Shown: positions 8,907 to 17,684 of the stretch, one piece after another
Layout of the letters: every line of letters begins with the position of its first letter
Numbering within the stretch: the stretch's first letter is position 1
DNA from: JAYZDF01 sp036337945
Lineage (GTDB): Bacteria; Myxococcota; Kuafuiibacteriia; Kuafuiibacteriales; Kuafuiibacteriaceae
Direction of reading: 5' to 3'
Length of the DNA: 64,000 bases
Assembly: GCA_036337945.1 (NCBI GenBank)
Contig: JAYZDF010000091.1
Coordinates: forward strand, 1-64,000
Notes under the pieces: model-generated
Seen by the model: the letters and a program-made list of their open reading frames with translations, nothing else
Told to the model about the DNA's origin: nothing
Database searches by the model: none
Program-made: the position numbers and the translations under genes

Positions 8907-9911
8907 TTAGCGATATATTTTCCAGCATCGATGAATTTGTTTGTTGCGATAGTCTACAGGCACTGTTTGAGCTGTTATTTCCTCGACGTCGCGACATTTC
9001 AAATCATCAAAATCTGGGACGAATCGTTGATGATTCGTGGAAAATAGTAAGATTCCATTTTTGCTGATAACGTTCAGCGCGAGTTTCAGCATTTCAGGGT
9101 GGTCTCGCACTACATCAAACTTCCGACCGGTTCCAAAACGAGTTGAAAAGGAAGGGGGGTCAAGCAAGCAAATATCCCATTGTCGCCCGTCAGATTTGGC
9201 TTTGTGTAAGTAATCTAAGCAATCAGATTTTACAAATTCATGGTTACGATTAGGTAGATCGTTCAGAGCGAAGTTTTTTTCAGCCCACGCCAAGTATGTA
9301 TTTGAGAGATCTACCGTTGTGGATTGCCTTGCTCCTCCCAATACTGCGGCACAGGTGAATGAGCCTGTATACGCGAACAGATTAAGGAATGATTTTTCAT
9401 GAGTGAGGCCTTGCACGATTTGCCTGGTCACTCTGTGATCTGAAAAGAGTCCCGTGTCGATATAGTCATCGAGGTTCACTAAAAACTTAAGAGGTCCTTC
9501 ACGTACTTTATGAAGTTGATCTTCGTTTTTCTCTCGTTCGTAGCGATGTCCCGGTTTGCGGCCTCCGGTTTTGCGAGTCTTGAGATGAATGTTTTCGGAC
9601 GGTAGATCAAGTTTCTGAGCGGCCGCAGCGGCCATTCGTTGAAGCCAGTTTTCAATCACATCTGTCTGCGTTCTTTTGTATTCGGCGACAACGAGGTGAC
9701 CGTTGTACCAATCCACCACAATACGAATCTCTGGGATGTCCCAATCATAGATTCGAAAAACCTCGATATTCTTTTTTCGAAAACCTCGGTTAAGCTTCTT
9801 GAAGTTCTTAGCAACGCGATTGCCAAACATCTCAAGGTGTTCTTCCATCTTATCCTCGTCGAGTGTGCCTCGAACCGAGTCATACGGTTTCTTCGCCCTA
9901 AAATTATTCAT
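8907..9911 (-). CDS. rlmK: 23S rRNA (guanine-2069-N7)-methyltransferase, stand-alone RlmK
   Basis: SAM-dependent methyltransferase of 334 residues matching the C-terminal half of E. coli RlmKL along its length: FRIYDWDIPEIRIVVD, LVNLDDYIDTGLFSDHR, the SAM loop LNLFAYTGSFTCAAVLGGA, TTVDLSNTYLAWAEKN, the catalytic CLLDPPSFST, and the end NKQIHRCWKI. The RlmL half (THUMP domain plus m2G2445 methyltransferase) is absent here. The early segment before residue 60 is extra and basic. It converges on asnB with a 6-base gap and lies immediately downstream of an ASH lipoprotein gene (6-base gap), probably co-transcribed by position only. Confidence 0.9.
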   Translation of the reverse strand: MNNFRAKKPYDSVRGTLDEDKMEEHLEMFGNRVAKNFKKLNRGFRKKNIEVFRIYDWDIPEIRIVVDWYNGHLVVAEYKRTQTDVIENWLQRMAAAAAQKLDLPSENIHLKTRKTGGRKPGHRYEREKNEDQLHKVREGPLKFLVNLDDYIDTGLFSDHRVTRQIVQGLTHEKSFLNLFAYTGSFTCAAVLGGARQSTTVDLSNTYLAWAEKNFALNDLPNRNHEFVKSDCLDYLHKAKSDGRQWDICLLDPPSFSTRFGTGRKFDVVRDHPEMLKLALNVISKNGILLFSTNHQRFVPDFDDLKCRDVEEITAQTVPVDYRNKQIHRCWKIYR

Positions 9912-9917
9912 TGAGAT

Positions 9918-11627
9918 TTATTGAGAAATCGAAAATTGACCGTTGCTACGAGTCAGTGTGAATGCGTCAATAAGCGCGCCCTTTGCTTCTACTCTAAAGG
10001 ATTGTTCAGCAATGATTTGACCGTTCTTTCGAATCGTAAGTGATGCCGTCGTGCTTCGACGTTCTGCACAAACTTCCTCAATGACGTTCGCAACCTCTTC
10101 GCGTCCAGCCGTGGCTTGCCCTTCGGAGAGTTCTTCTACGAGGGCTTCGGTTCCAAGTCCGAGGAGAGAAGCGGCCAAGGCCGTGGGGAGTGTTGCGCAA
10201 TCTTCAATGTAATTGAGTTTGATAAGATAGGTTCCATCTTCGGTTACCTGGCTGAGAACAAAACGCTCTGGGTTTTCTTTAGGGGGTGTCCCAGACCACG
10301 TACAATTGCCTCTGGTTCCCCAGCGGGTCACAGGCATTGCTTCTCGGCAAACCTGGCCCGCAGGGTTTTCAAGAATGAGGTCGACGTCTCGAAGATCAAT
10401 ATCGAGAACACTGCTTGAATCAGCAACGTATATCATGTCTACAGAGATGATCTCTTCTCCGATGGCTTCGCCGCTTCCAGTGACCGGAATGTTCAGCACA
10501 GGTTCATCAGGATCATTTGATTCGATAACGATGGTGTCATTGATCGGCCCCGCAATCGTAGGTTCGTAGATAACTTTCAGTTCAAAGACGCCCCCAGGCG
10601 GAATACTACCTGGAAATGCTTCTGGTAGGCGTAAGTCTTGAGACGTTCCATCTGCTAAGCGAGCCTTCGCCAAAAGTGGATTTTTACCTAAATAATTTTG
10701 GAAGGTTATTCGTTCGTAACCCGCTTGTCCTAATTGAATCGTACCAAAATCAATGGATAGCGGAGTTGCATTAATATTAGGCGCCAATTCAGAGCCTTTT
10801 AGACTGACCCGTTTGGTTTGCCCACCGTCGTAATATATCAAGAGTTCTCCGCGATGGTCTGCGGGCTGGTTCGGGCTATATCGAACTTTCACTACAACAC
10901 CCGCTTGAGCGTCCATACGAACGGGGTTGATCTTGGCAGGAAAGATTAAACCGGCACTGACTGAGAAGGGTTGCTCACTATCCTGAACCAGTTCAACTTT
11001 TTCTACCGTCAAAGCGGTAGAGCCTGAACCTTCATTGATGATAAATACTTGTTTTTCTACCGAGCCTCCTGCTCGCATAAAACCAAAATCAATTTCGGCC
11101 GGAATAACAGTGATGCTGGGCTTTCCCGTTGATGAGCCGAGAAGAGGCAGTCGTATAGTCGGTGATTCGCTATCGTTCGTGCGCAAAACGAGTCCACCGG
11201 AATAATCACCGGGAGCTCCCGGATACATTCTGACTTGAAACGTGTTTGTTCGGTCTGGGTACACAGGAACGGGCAGGGCGGCGACGTCGCAAATGTCACA
11301 GTCGAAACGATTCTGGTCGAAAGAATCGATCGCTGCATCAGCAATATTGAGAGTACACGTGCCAGTGTTCTTAATTGTTACAGAAACGGCCTTCGTCGCA
11401 GTTGAAGCTTCACCAAAGTCGATGGAGTTCGGAGAGATTTCTAGCTTTGGGCTTTTATCGCCGCCATCGAGGCAGTTGTAGCGCTCCTTTACTTCGCATT
11501 GAGCGTCGTAGCAAAGCTCACCAAACTCACAGTCTGAATCCGTGCTGCATTCGTTTGGTTTGGGTGCGTCTTCACCTTCGCAACTCACAATGAGTAACGC
11601 AGCGAAAATCAGGTTTAGCTTCTTCAC
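9918..11627 (-). CDS. ASH/choice-of-anchor D repeat lipoprotein
   Basis: The GTG at 11627 gives MKKLNLIFAALLIVSC, an ideal lipoprotein signal; upstream TTG/ATG choices would add 29 unrelated residues. After a Cys-rich segment (CSTDSDCEFGELCYDAQC) come at least three ASH-type immunoglobulin-like repeats, each opening with a Pro-x-x-IDFG signature: ISPNSIDFGEA, VIPAEIDFGFM and ATPLSIDFGTI, and each closing with a GSS/GSE/GSG turn. The last ~170 residues form a different beta-rich region with ENPAGQVCREA and paired cysteines. The product is predicted to be a surface or periplasmic adhesin-like scaffold; no enzyme motif is visible. Related in design to the products at 22384 and 29617. Confidence 0.85.
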   Translation of the reverse strand: MKKLNLIFAALLIVSCEGEDAPKPNECSTDSDCEFGELCYDAQCEVKERYNCLDGGDKSPKLEISPNSIDFGEASTATKAVSVTIKNTGTCTLNIADAAIDSFDQNRFDCDICDVAALPVPVYPDRTNTFQVRMYPGAPGDYSGGLVLRTNDSESPTIRLPLLGSSTGKPSITVIPAEIDFGFMRAGGSVEKQVFIINEGSGSTALTVEKVELVQDSEQPFSVSAGLIFPAKINPVRMDAQAGVVVKVRYSPNQPADHRGELLIYYDGGQTKRVSLKGSELAPNINATPLSIDFGTIQLGQAGYERITFQNYLGKNPLLAKARLADGTSQDLRLPEAFPGSIPPGGVFELKVIYEPTIAGPINDTIVIESNDPDEPVLNIPVTGSGEAIGEEIISVDMIYVADSSSVLDIDLRDVDLILENPAGQVCREAMPVTRWGTRGNCTWSGTPPKENPERFVLSQVTEDGTYLIKLNYIEDCATLPTALAASLLGLGTEALVEELSEGQATAGREEVANVIEEVCAERRSTTASLTIRKNGQIIAEQSFRVEAKGALIDAFTLTRSNGQFSISQ

Positions 11628-11755
11628 GACTAGATAAATACCTTTGTTTACTAGGTTTGGCCAAGCGCTGACCTTGCTGCCGAGCACAATTTCTCCCTCT
11701 AGACACGAGTTCAAACGCAGGATACTCCTTATATGTGCTCGAAATATCGAGAATA

Positions 11756-12967
11756 ATGAAGGGCAGTGGAGGGAATCATGTACCTGACCCTCAGAGGCCT
11801 CGAGTTCTTGTCTTGAGCAATTTATTTCCGAATAACACTCAACCTGGACGAGCGCCTTTCAACCGCCAACAATTTGCCCAACTCGGCAAGCTAACTCGAG
11901 TCCACGTTGAGGCAGTGATCCCGTGGCAGTTTGGAAGAGGAAATACAGACTCAATTGTTCGCAGCGAAGTGATCGATGATTTGACCGTCAGACACCGTCG
12001 ATATCCCTCGATACCTGGAGTTCCTGTTCTGAATGCAGGGCTTTTAGCGGCAAGGCTGGCTCGAAGTTTTCGGGCGCGAGTCAGTGAATTTGACGTTATC
12101 TTAGCTTCTTATGCCTACCCAGATGGCTGCGCGGGAATTTTACTGGGTCAAGCATTGAATAAACCGGTGGTCGTAAAGTGCCACGGAAGTGACCTAAACC
12201 GTGTTCCAGATGACGCTGGTCCAAGGATGCAGCTGGAAAAATTATTGGGCCGGGCAGAGCGACTCGTGGTTGTAAGTGAAAGGCTAGGAAAAGAAGCACT
12301 TCGATTAGGTGTTTCTTCAGAGCGTATAAAAGTTGTTTATAACGGCGTCGACCGGAAGAAATTCACGGAAATTAACCGTGCCAAGGCTAGAGAGCAGCTG
12401 AGTCTCGAGCAAAGTGCCGAGCTTTTGGTTTGCGTCAGTCATTTGGCTGAGCACAAGGGAACCAAGGATTTGCTCGATGCTTTGCCCTATCTCAAAAAAA
12501 TACGACCTCAGTTGACTGTTGCGTTTGTTGGAGATGGTCCGATGGCTCCTCAGGTTTTGGACGCAGCAAGACGGTACAGGCCTGAGGAAGTCAGCATTAT
12601 ACCTGTTGGTCGGGTTCCGCACGAAGAAGTTCCCACCTGGATGGCAGCGAGTGATTTCATCACACTACCCAGCTGGGACGAAGGCATGCCTAACGTCGTT
12701 CGTGAAGCGCACGTCATGGGCCGTCCGGTGATCGCTACCGAGGTCGGTGGTATTCCAGAAGCAATCACTTGTGATGAACTTGGACGTTTGGTGCCTCGTA
12801 AAAATCCAGAAGAACTTGCTCGCGCGCTTGTCCAGTCTTTTGAGAAAGGGGCTGCCCCCGCTTCAGAGGTTCAGAAGCTTGCTTCAGTGCCGACCTGGGA
12901 AGAAAGTGCGGAGAACCTGCTCACTGTACTCAAAGAGGCCGTCAACGAAAGACACGATTTATCTTAG
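11756..12967 (+). CDS. GT4 family glycosyltransferase
   Basis: Retaining GT-B glycosyltransferase of about 403 residues. N-terminal nucleotide-fold opening RVLVLSNLFPNNTQPGRAPF, then VKCHGSDLNRV, RLVVVSERLGKEA, VVYNGVDRKKF, FVGDGPM, and the donor-binding block DEGMPNVVREAHVMGRPVIATEVGGIPE containing the E-x7-type acceptor/donor motif. The family builds lipid-linked sugar chains at the inner face of the cytoplasmic membrane; the donor sugar is not evident. I start at ATG 11756; GTG 11735 would add seven residues. It diverges from the ASH lipoprotein and ends 24 bases before the convergent second GT4 gene. Confidence 0.9.
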   Translation: MKGSGGNHVPDPQRPRVLVLSNLFPNNTQPGRAPFNRQQFAQLGKLTRVHVEAVIPWQFGRGNTDSIVRSEVIDDLTVRHRRYPSIPGVPVLNAGLLAARLARSFRARVSEFDVILASYAYPDGCAGILLGQALNKPVVVKCHGSDLNRVPDDAGPRMQLEKLLGRAERLVVVSERLGKEALRLGVSSERIKVVYNGVDRKKFTEINRAKAREQLSLEQSAELLVCVSHLAEHKGTKDLLDALPYLKKIRPQLTVAFVGDGPMAPQVLDAARRYRPEEVSIIPVGRVPHEEVPTWMAASDFITLPSWDEGMPNVVREAHVMGRPVIATEVGGIPEAITCDELGRLVPRKNPEELARALVQSFEKGAAPASEVQKLASVPTWEESAENLLTVLKEAVNERHDLS

Positions 12968-12991
12968 GGGCTTACGAGGCGTTTGAGACGC

Positions 12992-14281
12992 TTACATTCC
13001 TTTTCCTAAGAAACTCGCCAAATCCGCAAGGCCCTTCCAAGTGTATTGACGCTTTCGCCAATTCATTCTGGCCGCCTTGTACACATCAAAATGTGTTTCA
13101 ATAATTCCTCGCCACTCTCGCTTTTCTTCGACGAATTGGCGGCCATTTTCACCGAATTTGGCGCGGAGCTCCGAATCGTCCGCCAACATCTCAATTTTAG
13201 CAGCCAGGTCGTTTACATCATCATGCCGATGAATGAGTCCGGTTTCCCCATCTGTGATCAATTCTTTCAGACCGCCCACGTTAGAACCAATCACCGACTT
13301 CTTCATGGACATTGCTTCGAGAGGTTTAAGTGGAGTGACTAACTCGGTAATGCGAGCACTTTCACGGGGATAGGCAAAAATATCGACCACTGAATACAAG
13401 GGTCTCACTTCGTCATGAGAAACTCTTCCTGGATGAATAATTTTGTCATCAAGGCCCGCATCTTTGGCCAATTGTTCACATTCCGCGTAAGTGCGCCCGG
13501 AACCAACTATGATGCCCCTTAAGTCGTCTCGACCACTTTTGATGAGCTGTATAAGCGCCTTCACTAGGTAAGGAACGCCTTCGAATTTTGCGAAGGTCCC
13601 AATATATCCGACGACCGTCTTCCCTTGAAAGCCGAACTTGTCGACGATCGCTTGGTCTCGGTCCATAGGCTGGAACTTTTCAGTCACAACTCCATTGGGA
13701 ACGACGTAGATATGATCTTTAGAGACACCCCTAAGTTCGAGTTCTTCTCGAATTCCTTCGCAGATACCGATCACGGCATCGGCACTGTGGGCCAATCGTG
13801 TCTCAAGCGTTTGAATGGCTCGGTACTTGGCGGACTGTTCCGTATTGGTTCCTCGATCAACCGCCGCGTCTTCCCAAAATGCCCTAATTTCATACACACA
13901 AGGGATACCAAGTTGCCGGGAGGCTAAGAACGCTGGAATTCCGCAAAGGATAGAGCTGTGTGCATGAATCAGGTCCGGCTGCTCACGCCGCGCAACCTCG
14001 ACAATTCTTCGCCTTAGTGCCTGAATTTCAGCATTCTCACTTGTAAATGGGAGCTTGTTGATAAAATTGTCCGTTCCGCCTTCGTTGGACAAGCGAGTTC
14101 GATAGTATTGGATATCATCAAAGCATTCTTCTTCAGGATTACCGGGAGACTCATGCCGCGGTGAAGAAACAATCACGGGTTGAATGCCTAAAGATTTCTG
14201 GGTGTTCACGATGTATTTACTTCGTGAGGTGTACCCAGCCAGCATTGGAATTGTGATGTCGAAGACTTGCAGAACTTTCAT
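12992..14281 (-). CDS. GT4 glycosyltransferase, exosortase-associated type
   Basis: GT-B glycosyltransferase of 429 residues. The ATG at 14281 (MKVLQVFDITIPMLAGYTSRS) overlaps the folA stop as ATGA, which fixes the start and implies translational coupling. Motifs in order: LIHAHSSILCGIPA, VIGICEGIREELE, VVPNGVVTEKF, VVGYIGTFAKFEG, IIVGSGRTY, and the donor block TPLKPLEAMSMKKSVIGSNVGG. The N terminus, with its hallmark pattern of a start-up HxLP-like loop and GYTxRSKYI, resembles the glycosyltransferase subfamily linked to exosortase A polysaccharide systems (family match from memory). Its presence in a nucleotide-biosynthesis operon is unusual. Confidence 0.88.
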   Translation of the reverse strand: MKVLQVFDITIPMLAGYTSRSKYIVNTQKSLGIQPVIVSSPRHESPGNPEEECFDDIQYYRTRLSNEGGTDNFINKLPFTSENAEIQALRRRIVEVARREQPDLIHAHSSILCGIPAFLASRQLGIPCVYEIRAFWEDAAVDRGTNTEQSAKYRAIQTLETRLAHSADAVIGICEGIREELELRGVSKDHIYVVPNGVVTEKFQPMDRDQAIVDKFGFQGKTVVGYIGTFAKFEGVPYLVKALIQLIKSGRDDLRGIIVGSGRTYAECEQLAKDAGLDDKIIHPGRVSHDEVRPLYSVVDIFAYPRESARITELVTPLKPLEAMSMKKSVIGSNVGGLKELITDGETGLIHRHDDVNDLAAKIEMLADDSELRAKFGENGRQFVEEKREWRGIIETHFDVYKAARMNWRKRQYTWKGLADLASFLGKGM

Positions 14282-14763
14282 GATTGGTTCGAATCCTTTC
14301 GTTCTAAAGTCAAAAAGGTATAGCCGTCGGCAGGTGTGCTTGCTGTAATTCTCCACTGAGTTTCGTTGTACGCGGGGAAAAATGTATCGCCTTCGACCTC
14401 TCGATGGACTCGAGTGAGAAACATGGTTGTAACTTGAGGCATAGCTTCGTCGTAAAGGCTTGAACCACCAATGATTCTCGGTTCTTCATCATCGGTTCGT
14501 GCGAGCGAGATAGCCTCGTCGAGACTGTGCACGACCTCTACTCCTTCGATCTCCAAGTCCGTGTTTCGTGTAACCACAATGTTCCGTCGTTTAGGAAGAG
14601 GTCGCCCAATCGAATCGAAGGTCTTGCGGCCCATTATGATGGCGTGACCTGTGGTGTTGGCTTTGAAATATTTCAGGTCTTCTGGGATATGCCAGGGGAG
14701 TTGGCCGTCAACACCGATAACGCCGTTATCACTGACGGCGACAATGAGCGCGAGTTTTTTCAC
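14278..14763 (-). CDS. folA: dihydrofolate reductase
   Basis: NADPH-dependent reduction of dihydrofolate to tetrahydrofolate, regenerating the cofactor consumed by ThyA. 161 residues from a GTG at 14763. The sequence reads IVAVSDNGVIGVDGQLPWHIPEDLKYFK (folate-site Asp replaced in the usual E/D position by Glu of PEDLK), IIMGRKTFDSIGRPLP with the NADPH-binding GRK, NIVVTR, IIGGSSLYDEAM and FLTRVH. The start overlaps the thyA stop by 4 bases and its stop overlaps the next GT4 start by 4 bases, so the three genes form one coupled operon. Confidence 0.95.
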   Translation of the reverse strand: MKKLALIVAVSDNGVIGVDGQLPWHIPEDLKYFKANTTGHAIIMGRKTFDSIGRPLPKRRNIVVTRNTDLEIEGVEVVHSLDEAISLARTDDEEPRIIGGSSLYDEAMPQVTTMFLTRVHREVEGDTFFPAYNETQWRITASTPADGYTFLTLERKDSNQS

Positions 14764-15584
14764 ACTGACACCGCCGCCTTAATGTGAGGGTGAGGGTCGT
14801 AGTCTTCGACCTTAATATCTTCATACTTGAAATCAAAAATACTCTTTACGCTAGGATTGAGTACGAGCCGCGGTGGAGGCTTGGGTTCTCGCGTTAGCTG
14901 GAGGCGTGCTTGTTCAAGATGGTTATTGTAAAGATGTGCATCACCAAACGTGTGCACAAAGTCTCCAGGCTTGAGTCCACAGACCTGAGCCATCATCGCG
15001 GTCAGCATCGCGTAACTAGCGATGTTGAATGGTACGCCAAGAAATACGTCTGCGCTACGCTGATAGAGCTGACAGCTAAGTTCTCCGTCTTGCACATAAA
15101 ACTGAAAAAGTGTGTGACAGGGCGGAAGTGCAACTTGGTTCGCTTCTTGAGGGTTCCATCCGCTTACGATCAATCGACGACTGTGCGGGTTGTTTTTGAT
15201 TTGATCTACCACCTGACTAATTTGGTCAACCCCTGGCCTTTCTTGATAGCCTCCAAAGTTTCTCCACTGATGCCCATAGACCGGCCCTAAGTCTCCTGCT
15301 TCGCGACCAAACCTCGCGCATTGTTCTTCGGTTGCCCATTCATCCCAAATAGAAACACCGTGTTCTTTCAAGTAGTCGACAGTTGTATCGCCTCTCAAAA
15401 ACCATAGTAGCTCGTAAGTAATTGATTTAAGGTGAACCTTTTTTGTCGTGAGCAGAGGGAATTGGTCTCGCAGAGAAAACCGCATTTGATGACCGAAGAT
15501 CCCGACCGTTCCTGTTCCGGTTCTGTCTTCCCGAGGTTTGCCCTCATCAAGAATCTTTTGAAGTAAATCGAGATAGGCTCGCAC
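14760..15584 (-). CDS. thyA: thymidylate synthase
   Basis: Converts dUMP to dTMP using methylene-tetrahydrofolate. I choose the GTG at 15584, which gives MRAYLDLLQKILDEG and then DRTGTGTVGIFGHQMRF, the standard ThyA N terminus at 274 residues; the longer frame from TTG 15623 adds 13 atypical residues. Visible family motifs are LRGDTTVDYL, WDEWA, LGPVYGHQWR, the nucleophile region ALPPCHTLFQFYV, CQLYQRSADVFLGVPFNIASYA, and DAHLYNNH. It is the first gene of the thyA-folA-GT4 operon and lies 61 bases downstream of htpG on the same strand. Confidence 0.96.
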   Translation of the reverse strand: MRAYLDLLQKILDEGKPREDRTGTGTVGIFGHQMRFSLRDQFPLLTTKKVHLKSITYELLWFLRGDTTVDYLKEHGVSIWDEWATEEQCARFGREAGDLGPVYGHQWRNFGGYQERPGVDQISQVVDQIKNNPHSRRLIVSGWNPQEANQVALPPCHTLFQFYVQDGELSCQLYQRSADVFLGVPFNIASYAMLTAMMAQVCGLKPGDFVHTFGDAHLYNNHLEQARLQLTREPKPPPRLVLNPSVKSIFDFKYEDIKVEDYDPHPHIKAAVSV

Positions 15585-15645
15585 GATGCCTTGGAGTTTT
15601 GGACTTTTGATACGCAGACGCAAGGCCCACAGCTAATATTTTCAA

Positions 15646-17565
15646 TTAGGAGGCAGCGTCGACTAAGACCTCAGTCACCAGCTGGTTAAACTGCATGGGG
15701 TCAGGGAGTGCAGACCCTTCAGCGAGGAGTGCTTGCCCGTATACAATTTGAGCATAGGCGGAAAGCTTTTGCTTATCATCAGCAATGTGAAGCGCGTTCA
15801 TTTTGCCGAGAAGATGATGCTCCGGGTTGAGTTCCAAAATCCGCTTCTGCTTGGGTGGCTTTTGACCTGCTTGCTCAAGAAGTCGTTCAAGCTGCGGACT
15901 GATATCGTCTTCGCCGCCGACCAAACACGCAGCGGATGCGGTCAGTCGACTGGACATGCGAACTTCTTTGAGATCCTCGTTCAGAATTTCTTGAATCGCT
16001 TTGAGGAGTGATTCGTGCGACTTTTCGGCCTCTTTACGTTTTTCCTCAGCCTCTTTCTTCTCTTCTTCGCTGCCCAGGTTTACTTCGCCTTTGCTTACGG
16101 ATTTGAGCTTTTTCTCTTTGTACTCACTGACATTTTCACTGACCAATTCATCGACGGGGTCAATGAGGAACAATACTTCGTATCCCTTGGCTTTGAGTGA
16201 CTCTAGATGAGGTGAACGTTCGACCGCTTTTCGAGATTCACCAGTGATGTAGTAAATCGTATCTTGGTCTTCTTTCATTCGCTCGATGTATTCATCAAGA
16301 CTGGTGAGCTTTTCGTCGTCTGCGGATGAATAGAACATAAGCAGTTCTTTCATCGCGTCTTTTTGATCTTGTTCTTGAACAATTCCTTCTTTGAGGACGC
16401 GACCGAAAGCATTCCAGAACTTGATGTACTTTTCGCGGTCACTTTTCTGAATGTATTGAAGGGCGTCTAAGACCTTCTTGACGATTCGCTTTCGAATTTG
16501 GGTCAAGCGGCGGTCTTGTTGAAGCATTTCACGAGAGACGTTGAGAGATAAGTCCGGTGAGTCGACAACACCTTTTAGAAATCGCAAATAGCTCGGTACA
16601 AGTTCTTCACAGCGGTCTTGAATCAGGACTCGATTGACGTAGAGCTGAAGACCGTACTTTGCATCACGCCAGTACATGTCCATCGGTGGATTTTCTGGAA
16701 TGAAAAGCAGCGTTTGATACTCAAAGGTTCCTTCCGCTTTGAAACTGACTCGATCAAGAGGCTCGGCCCAGTCATGTGAGATGTGACGATAGAATTCATT
16801 GTATTCGTCATCGGTTACATCACTGCTAGGACGCGTCCAAATGGCTTTCATCGAGTTGATGGTCGGCCAAGTAATCGTAACTTCGGGATCTTTACCTTCT
16901 TCCTCTTTAGTTTCCTCGACTCGAAGTTTGATCGGGTGCGTTACAAAATCAGAGTGCTTTTTGACTGTGCTACGAAGTACAAAATCGTCGGTGAAATCTG
17001 GTAATGCATTATCTGGGTCAGCGTCTCGAAGGCGTAGGCTGACTGTCGTCCCTATATCTTCTTTTTCAGCAGCTTCGACCGTGTAGCTTCCATCGCCACT
17101 TGAGGTCCATCTCGTTGCTTCGGACTCGCCCGCTCGACGAGTCACTACGGTTACTTCGTCGGCAACCATAAAGGCAGAATAGAAGCCTACTCCGAATTGT
17201 CCGATTAGCTCGGCGGTTTGGTCTCCTTCTTGAGACTTCAGGTTTTGAACGAACTCTTTCGTACCTGAACGAGCGATCGTTCCAAGGTTCTTGATGACTT
17301 CATCTTTCGACATCCCGATTCCAGAGTCGTGAAGATGGAGAATTCTAGCGGTCTTGTCAGCTTCGAGGCGGATCTCCAATTCGTGGCCATCTTCCAATAA
17401 AGACTTGTCGGTGATCGCTTCTACTCGCCTTCTGTCAAGTGCATCGGAACTATTCGAGATTAGTTCTCGGAGGAAGACTTCCTTGTTCGAATACACGGAA
17501 TGAATCATCAGCTCGAGGAGTTGTCGGGCCTCTGATTTGAACTCAAATTTCTCTTGTTCTGTCAT
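15646..17565 (-). CDS. htpG: molecular chaperone HtpG (Hsp90)
   Basis: Cytosolic ATP-dependent chaperone, 639 residues from ATG 17565. N-terminal GHKL ATPase motifs are all visible: LRELISNSSDALDRRR, LHDSGIGMSKDEVIKNLGTIARSGT and GQFGVGFYSAFMVAD. The middle domain has LFIPENPP, LYVNRVLIQD and SLNVSREMLQQDR with the gamma-phosphate-sensing Arg. A Lys/Glu-rich stretch (about residues 495-520) precedes the C-terminal dimerisation domain ending in PELNPEH-like and LLAEGS motifs. Its 119-base upstream gap has an inverted repeat (17666-17678) near the ugd end; I could not see a convincing heat-shock promoter. Confidence 0.96.
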   Translation of the reverse strand: MTEQEKFEFKSEARQLLELMIHSVYSNKEVFLRELISNSSDALDRRRVEAITDKSLLEDGHELEIRLEADKTARILHLHDSGIGMSKDEVIKNLGTIARSGTKEFVQNLKSQEGDQTAELIGQFGVGFYSAFMVADEVTVVTRRAGESEATRWTSSGDGSYTVEAAEKEDIGTTVSLRLRDADPDNALPDFTDDFVLRSTVKKHSDFVTHPIKLRVEETKEEEGKDPEVTITWPTINSMKAIWTRPSSDVTDDEYNEFYRHISHDWAEPLDRVSFKAEGTFEYQTLLFIPENPPMDMYWRDAKYGLQLYVNRVLIQDRCEELVPSYLRFLKGVVDSPDLSLNVSREMLQQDRRLTQIRKRIVKKVLDALQYIQKSDREKYIKFWNAFGRVLKEGIVQEQDQKDAMKELLMFYSSADDEKLTSLDEYIERMKEDQDTIYYITGESRKAVERSPHLESLKAKGYEVLFLIDPVDELVSENVSEYKEKKLKSVSKGEVNLGSEEEKKEAEEKRKEAEKSHESLLKAIQEILNEDLKEVRMSSRLTASAACLVGGEDDISPQLERLLEQAGQKPPKQKRILELNPEHHLLGKMNALHIADDKQKLSAYAQIVYGQALLAEGSALPDPMQFNQLVTEVLVDAAS

Positions 17566-17665
17566 TTCAGCATCGCGATCTACAAAAGATTTTACGATTG
17601 GGCAAGTCCGTTTCCGAACAGTATTGCATCTTGTATGTATCTGATATCTTGGGGTTTTAGAGGAA

Positions 17666-17678
17666 TGTGTCTGACACA
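17666..17678. promoter_or_regulatory. inverted repeat between htpG and ugd
   Basis: TGTGTC-T-GACACA is a perfect 6+1+6 palindrome, inside a longer GTCTG...CAGAC arrangement, 7 bases beyond the ugd stop and 100 bases upstream of htpG. It could be a regulator site for htpG or a weak terminator for ugd; no U-run follows strongly. Confidence 0.3.
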
Positions 17679-17684
17679 GACTGC

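Noticed and set aside
12967..12992. Possible terminator between the two convergent GT4 genes
   Set aside because: Only a 4-bp GCGT/ACGC stem and no T-run.
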